64,000 bases of DNA from Bacteroidales bacterium. Lineage in GTDB: Bacteria; Bacteroidota; Bacteroidia; Bacteroidales; GCA-2748055. Made by a program: the position numbers and the translations under genes. The DNA is taken from assembly GCA_029210585.1 (NCBI GenBank), contig JARGFP010000018.1:1-64000 (forward strand), read 5' to 3'. Within the stretch, counting starts at the first letter, position 1. Each line of letters begins with the position of its first letter. Shown one piece after another: positions 27,267 to 36,329 of the stretch. The notes beneath the pieces are model-generated. The model saw only the letters and a program-made list of their open reading frames with translations. It ran no database searches and was not told where the DNA came from.

Positions 27267-27401
27267 GAATGCTGTTCAGCATTCATGAATTACCTTTCCG
27301 ATACCCGGATACCAGGAATTCCACCCGGGTTATACCCACATTGTATTCGTTCAGCATTCAGGAATTCATGATCTAATGTACGGGATATCCTTCAGCATTC
27401 A
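27267..27401. repeat. Three copies of TTCAGCATTCA, the first inside a palindrome
   Basis: TTCAGCATTCA occurs at 27275-27285, 27350-27360 and 27391-27401. The first is part of GAATGCTG-TT-CAGCATTC (27267-27284), an 8-bp inverted repeat. They lie in the gap after dnaJ and before the ABC ATPase start. Confidence 0.5.
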
Positions 27402-27407
27402 ATGTCT

Positions 27408-28556
27408 TTATTCAAAGAAATTTTTCATCCGGTTGAAGAAGCCCTTTTCGCTTTGCTGCGGCTGAGGAACAAAATTCTCAGATCCGTTCAGCTTTTCAAA
27501 TATCTTTTTCTCCTCGTTGCTGAGGTTTTTCGGGATCCATACATTGATATTCACCAACAGGTCGCCCCGGCCGTAGCCATTGACGTCCGGGACGCCTTTC
27601 CCGCGCAGCCTGAGGATCTTGCCCGGCTGTGTCCCCGGGTCGATCTTGATTTTCACGCGCGACTCAATGGTGGGGATTTCCACGGTATCGCCCAGGATTG
27701 CCTGAGGCGTGCTGAGGTAGAGATGGTAAATCACATCGTTGCCGTCCCTGACCAGTTCAGGATGTTCCTCCTCCTTGATGGCCACGATGAGGTCACCATT
27801 GATACCACCCCTGCGGGGCGCATTTCCCTTGCCGCTCATTTTGAGTTGCATGCCGTCGGAGACACCTGCAGGAATGTTGATGCTGATCACCTCTTCATGT
27901 TTCACGATCCCCTCGCCGTAACATTTTTCACATTTATCAGTAATCATTTTCCCTTCACCACGACAGTTCGGGCAGGTGGATTGTGTCTGCATCTGGCCAA
28001 GGAACGTGTTGGTTACCTGGGTCACATGTCCTGTTCCGCGACATGTGCTGCAAGTGGAGGTGGCGCTGCCGTTCTTTGCACCATTCCCACCACATGCGTC
28101 GCAGGCGGTATATTTCTTGACCTTGATTTTTTTCTCAACGCCATTGGCGATCTCCTTCAAATTCAGTTTTACGGTCACCCGCATGTTGGAGCCCTTGTTC
28201 ACACCACGCCTGCCGGATGTGCCGCCACCAAATCCACCGAATCCGCCAAATCCGAATCCACTGAAGATATCCCCGAATTGCGAGAAAATATCGTCCATGG
28301 TCATCCCGCCGCCGCCGAACCCGCCGGCACCGTCGAACGCAGAATGTCCGAAGCGGTCGTACTTGCTCCGCTTTTCAGGATCCCTTAACACTTCGTAGGC
28401 TTCGGCAGCTTCCTTGAACTTGTCCTCGGCGGTTTTATCGCCCGGGTTCTTGTCCGGGTGGTATTTCAGCGCCTGCTGACGGTAAGCCTTCTTGATCTCG
28501 TCCTGCGAAGCATCCTTGGAAACCTCCAGTATTTCGTAATAGTCTCTTTTCGCCAT
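27408..28556 (-). CDS. dnaJ: Chaperone DnaJ (Hsp40)
   Basis: Full-length type I J-protein, 382 residues, that delivers substrates to DnaK and stimulates its ATPase. J domain (1-70) with HPD at 33-35, a Gly/Phe-rich stretch (about 75-110, including a run of GGFGGFGG), four CxxCxGxG zinc motifs (from CDACGGNG to CEKCYGEG), and the C-terminal substrate domains ([17 protein letters not shown]). The gene lies three bases after grpE; dnaK is not in the window, which is a common arrangement in this phylum. Confidence 0.97.
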   Translation of the reverse strand: MAKRDYYEILEVSKDASQDEIKKAYRQQALKYHPDKNPGDKTAEDKFKEAAEAYEVLRDPEKRSKYDRFGHSAFDGAGGFGGGGMTMDDIFSQFGDIFSGFGFGGFGGFGGGTSGRRGVNKGSNMRVTVKLNLKEIANGVEKKIKVKKYTACDACGGNGAKNGSATSTCSTCRGTGHVTQVTNTFLGQMQTQSTCPNCRGEGKMITDKCEKCYGEGIVKHEEVISINIPAGVSDGMQLKMSGKGNAPRRGGINGDLIVAIKEEEHPELVRDGNDVIYHLYLSTPQAILGDTVEIPTIESRVKIKIDPGTQPGKILRLRGKGVPDVNGYGRGDLLVNINVWIPKNLSNEEKKIFEKLNGSENFVPQPQQSEKGFFNRMKNFFE

Positions 28557-28559
28557 TCT

Positions 28560-29144
28560 TTACTCCCCGATTACTACTTTTGCAAATCGTATCACCTTGT
28601 CCCTGAGTGTATATCCTTTCTCGACCACATCCACCACTTTCCCTTTTTTCTTCTTGCTTTCCACCGGGATCTTTGTGACTGCTTCGTGCAGGTCGGTATT
28701 GAATTCCTTGTCGATCGCATCGATTGGTTTGATGCCCTGCTGGGTGAGGTAATTCGAGAATTTTGTATGTATAAGTTGCATTCCCAGTTTCACTGCCTCC
28801 AGGTCCTTTGCAGATTGCACCACTTCCAGTGCACGTTCCAGGTCGTCCACCACCGGGAGGATGTTCACGAAGATGTCCTCACGGGCCCCTTCCTGCAGAT
28901 CCATTTTCTCCCGCAGGGTGCGTTTCCGGTAATTGTCATATTCGGCTGACAACCTGAGGTATTTATCCTGCAATTCTGCCAGTTTTTCTCCCAGTTCCTC
29001 CTCCTTTGTCTTCTCCTCAACAGTTGGTTCTTGTTCCTCTTCGTGCGCTACGGACATTTCATCCTGGTTCTCCGCAGTCTCCTCAACCACTTCCTGGTCT
29101 TTTATTTCCTCCTGTTTTTCAGTCTTTTGTGATTTTTTTGCCAT
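28560..29144 (-). CDS. grpE: Nucleotide exchange factor GrpE
   Basis: DnaK nucleotide exchange factor, 194 residues. A Glu/Lys-rich disordered start (about 1-50), a long coiled coil (about 50-100, KLAELQDKYLRLSAEYDNYRK), and the conserved C-terminal beta domain (GIKPIDAIDKEFNTDLHEAVTK and VVDVVEKGYTLRDKVIRFAKVVIG). dnaJ follows three bases later, so they form one heat-shock operon. An inverted repeat in the upstream region (29181-29222) could be its operator; no CIRCE sequence was found. Confidence 0.96.
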   Translation of the reverse strand: MAKKSQKTEKQEEIKDQEVVEETAENQDEMSVAHEEEQEPTVEEKTKEEELGEKLAELQDKYLRLSAEYDNYRKRTLREKMDLQEGAREDIFVNILPVVDDLERALEVVQSAKDLEAVKLGMQLIHTKFSNYLTQQGIKPIDAIDKEFNTDLHEAVTKIPVESKKKKGKVVDVVEKGYTLRDKVIRFAKVVIGE

Positions 29145-29180
29145 ATCTGTATCGAATTTTTATCATAGAAAATCAGCATT

Positions 29181-29222
29181 AATTTGTCAAATACTCTGCC
29201 AGACTGCAAAAATTGACAAATT
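29181..29222. promoter_or_regulatory. Inverted repeat upstream of grpE, possible operator
   Basis: AATTTGTCAA (29181-29190) and its exact complement TTGACAAATT (29213-29222) are 22 bp apart, 37-78 bp before the grpE start. A regulatory role is inferred from position. Confidence 0.4.
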
Positions 29223-29337
29223 GACATGATATTCGGGGACGCACTGAATACGAAATGTGCGCCGGTACCTGATGACGATGTGCCATTTTCACTGGCCTGC
29301 GCTTCATCCTTCTGGCCTGCGCCTTTACACTCCGTAT

Positions 29338-30057
29338 CTATTCCTTATCGTCTGGCAATGCCACGTACGCATCGATTTTTGCCTGTTGCAGGCGTCTTTT
29401 CCTGGAACGAAGGTACAGGAGCACGGCGATGATCAGTGCCAGGACCGTTCCGGATATAACCAGTTTGAGCAGGTTTTGTTGGGGCGCAATCAGGAGCATG
29501 AGGTGGTTTTTCAGCAGGTAACCGGTGCCCACATTGATGAGTGTTTCCGGCACCAGGCCGATCATGGTTCCGGCGAGATACCGGCGGGTGCTGATCCTGC
29601 TCAGCGGGAAACTGAAGTTGATGATGTTGGTGGGAATGAAATAGACACTCCGGGTGGCAGCTACCGTCCAGAGTCCGTGTTTTTTGACCCGCCGGTTGAT
29701 CTTCCTGACCATTTTCTTGTCGCCGTACCTTCTTCTGAAGGATTCGAGGAAAACATGCTTGACCATCCAGAAGGTGGCCATCACAGCCACCAGGTTGATG
29801 AACCATGTCAGTCCTAGTGCCGGGAGCTGGGGAAGGAAAAATCCCAGTGCCACGCTGAAGTAAAATACCGGCAGCCCGGTCATGGTGCTGAAAATGGTCA
29901 GTGCGGCAATCACAAGAACGATCACCACATACTGCTGTTCTGCATTCTCAAAAAGCTGTATAATGAATTGCTGCGGATCGATCTCGGTAGAGATATAGAA
30001 AAATCCACTCAATACCAGGAGAATGAAAAATACGATGCTGATGCGCAGGGTTCTCAT
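29338..30057 (-). CDS. TVP38/TMEM64 (VTT domain) membrane protein
   Basis: A 239-residue polytopic protein of the SNARE-associated/VTT family, related to DedA-type proteins now linked to lipid movement between membrane leaflets. After one N-terminal helix come the VTT core features: the re-entrant FSTMTGLPVFYFSVALGFF, a second helix pair and GTMIGLVPETLINVGTGYLL. The frame is open to 30297, but only from the ATG at 30057 (MRTLRISIVFFILL) does it look like the family; the extra 80 residues overlap the neighbouring gene and are not homologous. Confidence 0.85.
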   Translation of the reverse strand: MRTLRISIVFFILLVLSGFFYISTEIDPQQFIIQLFENAEQQYVVIVLVIAALTIFSTMTGLPVFYFSVALGFFLPQLPALGLTWFINLVAVMATFWMVKHVFLESFRRRYGDKKMVRKINRRVKKHGLWTVAATRSVYFIPTNIINFSFPLSRISTRRYLAGTMIGLVPETLINVGTGYLLKNHLMLLIAPQQNLLKLVISGTVLALIIAVLLYLRSRKRRLQQAKIDAYVALPDDKE

Positions 30058-30088
30058 GTGGATCGGTACGTTATATTTTGTCTGTCCC

Positions 30089-31606
30089 CTAAAATTCTCC
30101 GGTCCCCCTGAACAGGTAAATCCACCCGGTATAAAGGTTGTTTGAAGGTCCCTTCTCATCATCGCCATTGTCCGGCTGGGTTGTGCCGCCGCCCTCCCTG
30201 TTAATTCTCCATTGCTCCACGATGTTGGGATCCTTGTATTCCACATTGTCATAACCGAGTCCCTCCACCACGTAATAATACTGTCCTTCCGGTGCATTGC
30301 GGTCAGAATTCAGGATGGTGCCCCGCCAGCCTTCCCATTCATAAATATCGTCGATCTTCTGTCTGTATACCACGCGCCCAAACCTGTCAGCAATGGTAAT
30401 TTTACACTCCTTCAGCGATTGGTGTTTAAAGAGGAATATATCGTTTGTGCCATCATTATTGGGAGAAAACACATTGGGGATCAGCAACTGGGAGGCAACT
30501 ACTTCAATGCCTTCTTCCAGCGTGAAAGTGTCGATGCATCCTGCATCACTGGTGGAAACCAGGTAGGGGTAATAGATCTCATCAGCCGTGTAATAGGTGA
30601 ATGTGGGCTGGTAAGCGAAATCGGAAGTTTCTTCAAACTCCCTGGTGGAAAGGCCGGTAATCTCATTGGTTGTATCCAGGAACACCCAGGTGAATGCGTA
30701 CCCGTTCAGTGATTCGTTGGTAAACCTCACTTCCAGGGGTGCATCCAGGCTTCCCTTGTCCTTGCTCCATTCTGAATTCAGATCGCCACTCCATTCGTTC
30801 GTAACTTTATCATAGAAGGTCAGGCTGAACTCAGCCTTCGTATGCTTGGTATCATACAATACCGAATCCACTTCCGTCATGCCCAGGCTGTCTGTCGCTG
30901 AAAGGATATAGTATGTATCCTTGTAGGGCGGTTCATTGGAAAAATTGGACCCCATGGCATTCTTGTTGGTGCGGTTGTAGATGGTAAGGTCCGGGTTGTC
31001 GCTGGTCCACTCGATATCAAAATCATTCTGGAAACGCACCTCCGCGTGCGAGACCGGGTCGTAATAATAAAAGGTATCCAGTTCCACGCCACCTGCGATG
31101 ATGACATAGTTGCCATCGGAGCACCCTGACCGGAACGATGCAAGCTTTCCGGCCTCATCCTTCTCGGTATACACCACCAGGTCGTCGAGCATCACCCATG
31201 CCAGGAAAGAGGTATCAATGCCTGCGCCATTGGAGATCTGCACCCTGAAACCGCCTTCGTCAAGTCCGCTGATGCTGGAGGTCTCCACCCCCAGGTCGCT
31301 TTTTACAGGGATGTTGAATCCATCGGTGCCAGGATCGTATTGTGTCCAGACAAAATCTAACGGACCGGTTACCGGAAGCCCTGCTGTCAGTGACCCCGGC
31401 CGGTAGGTTTCATGTTTCTGGTAGAATACGAACAGGGGGTCGGTTGCATCGTGAACAGGGTAGGTGAGCTGCTTTACGGCATCTGCCTGGAGGGAGGTAA
31501 TCTGTGCAGCAACCGTTCCGCCGGTGGCCAGGGCCAGCGCCAGTAACATCGCAGCCGGTCCGGCCGGCAGAAATGGGCGCAATCTGTATGTGTATTTTGT
31601 CAGCAA
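30089..31606 (-). CDS. Secreted protein with gliding-type (CHU_C) C-terminal domain
   Basis: A 505-residue exported protein. An N-terminal signal peptide (ending TVAAQ), beta-rich PKD-like regions, then a conserved C-terminal domain: LLIPNVFSPNNDGTNDIFLF, ITIADRFGRVVYRQ, GTILNSDRNAPEGQYYYVVEG. That domain is the type B cargo signal of the type IX secretion system, so the protein is probably exported to the cell surface. A further tail ends in GWIYLFRGTGEF. The start codon appears to be TTG (31606); the next in-frame ATG (31549) would leave an N-terminus without positive charge. No secretion genes lie nearby. Confidence 0.8.
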   Translation of the reverse strand: MLTKYTYRLRPFLPAGPAAMLLALALATGGTVAAQITSLQADAVKQLTYPVHDATDPLFVFYQKHETYRPGSLTAGLPVTGPLDFVWTQYDPGTDGFNIPVKSDLGVETSSISGLDEGGFRVQISNGAGIDTSFLAWVMLDDLVVYTEKDEAGKLASFRSGCSDGNYVIIAGGVELDTFYYYDPVSHAEVRFQNDFDIEWTSDNPDLTIYNRTNKNAMGSNFSNEPPYKDTYYILSATDSLGMTEVDSVLYDTKHTKAEFSLTFYDKVTNEWSGDLNSEWSKDKGSLDAPLEVRFTNESLNGYAFTWVFLDTTNEITGLSTREFEETSDFAYQPTFTYYTADEIYYPYLVSTSDAGCIDTFTLEEGIEVVASQLLIPNVFSPNNDGTNDIFLFKHQSLKECKITIADRFGRVVYRQKIDDIYEWEGWRGTILNSDRNAPEGQYYYVVEGLGYDNVEYKDPNIVEQWRINREGGGTTQPDNGDDEKGPSNNLYTGWIYLFRGTGEF

Positions 31607-31790
31607 GTGAATTAGTGAATTCGGGTTAACCTATAAACGTAAAATTTACCTATTATGATACAGAACCGCACAAAAATGCAATTTTTCGTGTAAAGGAACA
31701 ATTTTCTTTGCACAAGAGCATAACTCGTTAATAAAAAACAACGAATTCCTATCGACATCCTGTTCGCATATGCTATCTTAGCTCGCCCAA

Positions 31791-31800
31791 AAAAGGAGGA
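31791..31800 (+). promoter_or_regulatory. Strong Shine-Dalgarno of the helicase gene
   Basis: AAAGGAGGA ends 3-4 nt before the TTG start. It fixes the start at 31804. Most genes here lack such a site. Confidence 0.75.
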
Positions 31801-31803
31801 GTA

Positions 31804-34113
31804 TTGAAAGCGTATTTGAAAGATTTGAACAAGCCTCAGCGTGAAGCAGTTGAGCACTTTAAGGGACCTTCCCTGGTCATTGCCGGGGCAGGATCGGGGA
31901 AGACACGTGTGCTGACCTACCGGGTGGCGTACCTGCTGGAGCAGGGCGTGCACCCCGGCAGGATCCTGGCACTTACGTTTACCAACAAGGCAGCCAGGTC
32001 GATGAAGGAACGCGTGGGCAAGCTGGTATCGCCCGACCTGGCCCGGCAGCTCTGGATGGGCACGTTCCATTCCCTGTTTGCCCGCATCCTGCGGCGCGAG
32101 GCTGAAGTGCTCGGATTTCCTTCCGATTTCACCATCTATGATACGATCGATTCCAGGAACCTGGTGAAACAGATCATCAAGGACCTGAAGCTGGACGACA
32201 AGATCTATAAACCGGCAGAGGTGTTCAGCAGGATCTCCTATGCGAAGAACAACCTGATCACCTCCGATGTGTACATGGACAACAACGAGATCCGTACGAA
32301 AGACCTGGCTACCCGCCGGCCTCAGCTCGGTGAAATCTACCGCCAGTACGTGAAGCGTTGCAAGAAATTCGGGGCGATGGATTTCGACGACCTGCTGCTG
32401 CAGATCAACCTGATGTTCCGCGATCACCCGGCTGTGCTGGACAAGTACCGCCATGCATTCGACTATATCCTGGTGGATGAGTACCAGGACACCAACTATT
32501 CCCAGTACCTGATCCTCAAGCAGCTTTCTGCACTGCACAAGAACATCTGCGTGGTGGGCGATGATGCACAGAGCATCTATTCCTTCAGGGGTGCACGCAT
32601 TGAGAATATTTTGAATTTCAGGAAGGACTACCCCGAATACCAGCTGTTCAAGCTCGAACAGAACTACCGTTCCACCAAGATGATCGTGAATGCTGCCAAC
32701 AGCATCATCGACAAGAACAAGGAGCAGATCGAGAAAAAAGTGTTTTCCGACGGGGAAGACGGACAGAAGGTGCGGGTGCTGAAGCTGCGCGACGATCGCG
32801 AGGAGGGGTTCGCGGTGGCCAGTGCCATCTCGGAACTGCGGTTCAACGAACAGCTCGACTATAAACATTTTGCGATCCTGTACCGCACCAATGCACAATC
32901 GCGGATCTTCGAGGAGAGCCTGCGGAAAAGCAATATTCCCTACAAGGTATACGGTTCGGTGTCGTTTTACCAGCGCAAGGAGGTCAAGGACCTGCTGGCC
33001 TATTTCCGCGTGGTGGTGAATCCCAACGATGATGAAGCGATGAAGCGGATCATCAATTACCCGTTGCGGGGCATCGGGAAAACCACGGTTGACAAGGTGA
33101 TGGCCTATGCGGAAAAACTCGATACCTCCATGTGGCAGGTGCTGACCCACCTCGGGCAGGTGAACCTGGGACTCAACCAGGGAACGGTGAAGAAGCTGAA
33201 CGATTTTACCGGTATGCTCAAAGGGTTCATGTCGAAACTCACCGAGATGGAAGCGTTCGACCTGGCCTATACCATTGCCACCACCGCCGGGATCATGGCC
33301 GATCTCCGTTCGGAGAAAACACCGGAGGCGGTGAGCCGGTATGAAAACATCGAGGAACTGCTGAACGGGATCAAGGATTACACCGATAACCGGGAATCCG
33401 AGGAAGAGCTGACCCTGGCCACCTACCTGCAGGATGTGACGCTGCTCACCGACCAGGACAATGAATCGGAGGAGGACATGAACAAGGTGAGTATCATGAC
33501 CGTGCACGCATCCAAGGGACTGGAGTTCAGGCATGTGTTCATTGCAGGACTGGAGGAGGAACTGTTCCCTTCTTCCATGAACACCGGGGATTTGAAAGGA
33601 CTGGAGGAGGAGCGCCGGTTGTTTTACGTGGCGCTTACACGTTCCGAACGATCAGCGACCATTACCTTTGCGGGGAAACGCTACAGGTGGGGGCTGGAGA
33701 CAATCACCACGCCCAGCCGGTTCATCAGGGAAATACACAGGGATTACGTTGAATTGCCGCACGATTTCTACCCGGTCATTCCAACGGTGGGCGATGAAGA
33801 AGAAACCTACCAGAAGACCCGTCCGCGGCAGCCGGAAGGAAAATATCCCACGCTCCAGAAGCGATCGCGTGAAACCTTTGGTGATAAGCAGTTAATGAAG
33901 ATGGAAAAGGCAACAGCTTCAACGGGCACTGCGGGAACGCCTGTCACCATGGAGAACGTGGAGGTGGGGATGAAGGTGGAGCATCCCCGGTTTGGCATCG
34001 GCGAAGTGATACAGATGGAAGGAAGCGCGCCCAATACCAAGGCGACGGTGAAGTTTCCCATCGGCAATAAGCAGCTTTTACTGAAATTTGCGAAACTGAA
34101 GGTCCTGGGTTAG
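31804..34113 (+). CDS. UvrD/PcrA-type 3'-5' DNA helicase
   Basis: Superfamily 1A helicase, 769 residues, for repair and removal of protein from DNA. All helicase motifs are seen: Q-motif region LNKPQREAV, Walker A GAGSGKT (Lys33), motif Ia LTFTNKAARSMKER, motif II VDEYQDTN, motif III VGDDAQSIYSFRGA, motif IV QNYRS, motif V TVHASKGLEF and motif VI VALTRS. The C-terminus has the Tudor-like end (FGIGEVIQMEG...KLKVL) of PcrA/UvrD proteins. The start is TTG (31804), immediately after AAAAAAGGAGGAGTA; no ATG is in frame upstream. Confidence 0.95.
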   Translation: MKAYLKDLNKPQREAVEHFKGPSLVIAGAGSGKTRVLTYRVAYLLEQGVHPGRILALTFTNKAARSMKERVGKLVSPDLARQLWMGTFHSLFARILRREAEVLGFPSDFTIYDTIDSRNLVKQIIKDLKLDDKIYKPAEVFSRISYAKNNLITSDVYMDNNEIRTKDLATRRPQLGEIYRQYVKRCKKFGAMDFDDLLLQINLMFRDHPAVLDKYRHAFDYILVDEYQDTNYSQYLILKQLSALHKNICVVGDDAQSIYSFRGARIENILNFRKDYPEYQLFKLEQNYRSTKMIVNAANSIIDKNKEQIEKKVFSDGEDGQKVRVLKLRDDREEGFAVASAISELRFNEQLDYKHFAILYRTNAQSRIFEESLRKSNIPYKVYGSVSFYQRKEVKDLLAYFRVVVNPNDDEAMKRIINYPLRGIGKTTVDKVMAYAEKLDTSMWQVLTHLGQVNLGLNQGTVKKLNDFTGMLKGFMSKLTEMEAFDLAYTIATTAGIMADLRSEKTPEAVSRYENIEELLNGIKDYTDNRESEEELTLATYLQDVTLLTDQDNESEEDMNKVSIMTVHASKGLEFRHVFIAGLEEELFPSSMNTGDLKGLEEERRLFYVALTRSERSATITFAGKRYRWGLETITTPSRFIREIHRDYVELPHDFYPVIPTVGDEEETYQKTRPRQPEGKYPTLQKRSRETFGDKQLMKMEKATASTGTAGTPVTMENVEVGMKVEHPRFGIGEVIQMEGSAPNTKATVKFPIGNKQLLLKFAKLKVLG

Positions 34114-34241
34114 GATTGGAGCATTGTACCTGCATGGCAGAAGTATTGACCAGTTTCCGGTATCATATGTCGCTAAGGTGCGTGCAGCCCGCACCATGCG
34201 AACGATGGATTTGCTGCCGTGATCCGCACAGGACGGGATAC

Positions 34242-34292
34242 GATCAGGAGGATGCGATCAGGAGGATGCGATCAGGAGGATGCGATCAGAAG
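34242..34292. repeat. 14-bp tandem repeat, 3.6 copies
   Basis: GATCAGGAGGATGC at 34242-34255, 34256-34269 and 34270-34283 (identical), then a partial GATCAGAAG to 34292. It lies in the gap after the helicase gene. Confidence 0.95.
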
Positions 34293-34388
34293 ATTTAAGG
34301 GACATCAGATGCACTCCTGTTAGCGAAGCTTTCCGGTCCGTATTGTATTTAGTTTTCGTAATTTTTTTACTATCAGGATAAAAAGGAC

Positions 34389-34396
34389 TACTTTTG
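34389..34396 (+). promoter_or_regulatory. -7 element of the DUF4290/murA unit
   Basis: TACTTTTG matches TAnnTTTG, 17 bp before the ATG at 34414. A T-rich -33 (TTTTTTTA, 34362-34369) lies about 20 nt upstream. Confidence 0.55.
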
Positions 34397-34413
34397 TACC
34401 ATAAATAAATTTA

Positions 34414-35013
34414 ATGAAATACGATTATAATACCCGCCGGGCTCACCTGGTCCTGCCGGAATACGGCCGCAACATTCAGAAAATGGTTGAACACCTGCTT
34501 ACGATCGAGGATCGGGAAGAACGCAACAGAGCTGCCCGCGCCGTGATCGCTGTAATGGGTAACCTGAATCCACACCTCCGGGATGTGGCAGATTTCACGC
34601 ACAAGCTGTGGGACCACCTCGCAATTATCAGTGACTTTAAACTGGACATTGATTCTCCTTATGAGACACCTACCCCGGAGCTGCTCGCAGAGAAACCGAA
34701 GAAAATTCCCTATAACCAGAAGCCCATCCGGTTCAAGCATTATGGTCATTCCATCGTGCTGATGATCAATAAGGCAGTGGAGATGGAGGACGGTGAGGAG
34801 AGGCAGGACCTCGTGAAGATGATCGCGTATCATATGAAGAAATCCTACCTTACCTGGAACCGTGAAGCGGTGGACGACAGGGAGATACTGGAGGACCTGG
34901 CCACCCTTTCAAAAAACAAGCTGCAACTCGAACCCGGTACGGAACTTCCGGAGACACGCGACATTCTGGCTAAAAATGTACGCAAGAAAAAAATAATGGG
35001 GAAAAAGAGATAG
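34414..35013 (+). CDS. DUF4290 family protein
   Basis: Protein of unknown function confined to Bacteroidota, 199 residues, cytosolic. Conserved start MKYDYNTRRAHLVLPEYGRNIQKMV and central FTHKLWDHLAIISDFKLDIDSPYETP, with IRFKHYGHSIVLMINKAVEM further on; a basic C-terminus (NVRKKKIMGKKR). It is regularly found just before murA, as here (11-bp gap), so a link with cell-wall synthesis is plausible but unproven. No catalytic motif is visible. Confidence 0.88.
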   Translation: MKYDYNTRRAHLVLPEYGRNIQKMVEHLLTIEDREERNRAARAVIAVMGNLNPHLRDVADFTHKLWDHLAIISDFKLDIDSPYETPTPELLAEKPKKIPYNQKPIRFKHYGHSIVLMINKAVEMEDGEERQDLVKMIAYHMKKSYLTWNREAVDDREILEDLATLSKNKLQLEPGTELPETRDILAKNVRKKKIMGKKR

Positions 35014-35024
35014 CCCGACCTGCC

Positions 35025-36329
35025 ATGAGCAAATTTGTCATTGAAGGAGGAAAGCGACTTTCAGGGGAAATCACCCCCCAGGGAGCCAAGAACGAAGCAC
35101 TCCAGATCCTCTGTGCAGTGTTGCTCACTCCCGAAAAGATCACCATAGAAAACATACCTGCCATCAGGGATGTCATGAAGCTCATTGAGCTCCTTGATGA
35201 ACTCGGGGTAAAGGTGGAACAGGTGGATGACAAGACCTGGAGCTTCCGGGCCGACCAGGTGAACCTGGACTACCTGCGTTCGGATGCCTTCTATACCAAA
35301 TCCACCGAGCTGCGCGGCTCCGTGATGCTGGTGGGACCCTTGCTGGCAAGGTTCGGAAAGGCGTTTATTCCCAAGCCGGGCGGTGACAAGATCGGCCGGC
35401 GCAGGCTGGATACCCACTTCATCGGTTTCCAGATGCTGGGGGCCACATTTGAATTCAATGTAAAACGCTCCTGCTTCGAGGTGGAAGCACCGAGCCTGCA
35501 GGGCAGGAAGATGCTGCTCGATGAGGCCTCGGTGACCGGAACGGCAAATATCATCATGGCCGCCGTCATGGCCAAAGGCACCACCACCATTTATAATGCC
35601 GCATGTGAACCCTATATCCAGCAGCTCTGTAAAATGCTGGTACGCATGGGGGCGAAGATTGAAGGGATTGCCTCCAACCTGCTGACCATCCACGGGGTGG
35701 AACAGCTGGGTGGGACCGACCACCGGATCCTGCCCGATATGATCGAGATCGGGAGTTTCATCGGCATGGCTGCCATGACACGCTCCGACCTGCTGATCAA
35801 AGATGTGGCTTACGACGAACTGGGGATCATCCCGGTATCGTTCAAACGGCTGGGCATCCGGCTGGAGCGCAGGGGCGAAGACCTCTATGTTCCGGCGATG
35901 GACCATTACCAGATCGAGACCTTTATCGATGGGGCGATCATGACCATCGCCGATGCACCGTGGCCGGGACTGACACCTGATTTGCTCAGTGTGATCCTCG
36001 TTACCGCCACCCAGGCGCGGGGAAGTGTGCTGATCCACCAGAAAATGTTCGAGAGCCGGTTGTTCTTCGTCGACAAGCTGATCGACATGGGTGCGCAGAT
36101 CATTCTGTGTGATCCGCACCGGGCGACCGTGATCGGGCTGGACAATGCCATGCAGTTGCGGGGGACCACCATGAGCTCGCCGGATATCCGGGCCGGCGTG
36201 GCACTGCTGATCGCCGCCATGAGCGCCGAGGGAACAAGCATTATTCACAATATCGAGCAGATCGACCGCGGGTACGAACGGATCGACGAACGGCTGAACA
36301 GGCTGGGAGCCTCTATCGTTCGGGAATAG
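35025..36329 (+). CDS. murA: UDP-GlcNAc 1-carboxyvinyltransferase MurA, Asp active-site form
   Basis: First committed enzyme of peptidoglycan synthesis, joining phosphoenolpyruvate to UDP-GlcNAc. At 434 residues with the EPSP-synthase fold it matches MurA: PQGAKNEAL (Lys22, Asn23), DEASVTGTANIIMAA, MEIGSF-like DMIEIGSFIGMAAM, and YERIDERLNRLGA at the end. In the mobile loop the usual GGC active-site segment reads GGDKIGRRRLDTH, with Asp121 in the position of the catalytic Cys115. Cys-to-Asp at this site is known to keep activity and block covalent inhibition by fosfomycin in other bacteria. The gene lies 11 bp after DUF4290. Confidence 0.95.
   Translation: MSKFVIEGGKRLSGEITPQGAKNEALQILCAVLLTPEKITIENIPAIRDVMKLIELLDELGVKVEQVDDKTWSFRADQVNLDYLRSDAFYTKSTELRGSVMLVGPLLARFGKAFIPKPGGDKIGRRRLDTHFIGFQMLGATFEFNVKRSCFEVEAPSLQGRKMLLDEASVTGTANIIMAAVMAKGTTTIYNAACEPYIQQLCKMLVRMGAKIEGIASNLLTIHGVEQLGGTDHRILPDMIEIGSFIGMAAMTRSDLLIKDVAYDELGIIPVSFKRLGIRLERRGEDLYVPAMDHYQIETFIDGAIMTIADAPWPGLTPDLLSVILVTATQARGSVLIHQKMFESRLFFVDKLIDMGAQIILCDPHRATVIGLDNAMQLRGTTMSSPDIRAGVALLIAAMSAEGTSIIHNIEQIDRGYERIDERLNRLGASIVRE

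Noticed and set aside
27402-28388. 328-codon open frame on the plus strand
   Set aside because: Antisense to dnaJ, which is canonical throughout.
29145-29337. CIRCE heat-shock operator before grpE
   Set aside because: The TTAGCACTC / GAGTGCTAA arms are not there; only the unrelated TTTGTC/GACAAA inverted repeat is seen.
30058-30297. N-terminal extension of the TMEM64-like protein
   Set aside because: Would overlap the end of the CHU_C gene on the same strand and has no membrane or family features.
31612-33534. 640-codon open frame on the minus strand
   Set aside because: It is antisense to the UvrD/PcrA helicase gene. The helicase motifs are unmistakable; the antisense product is His/Leu/Val-rich without any recognisable domain.
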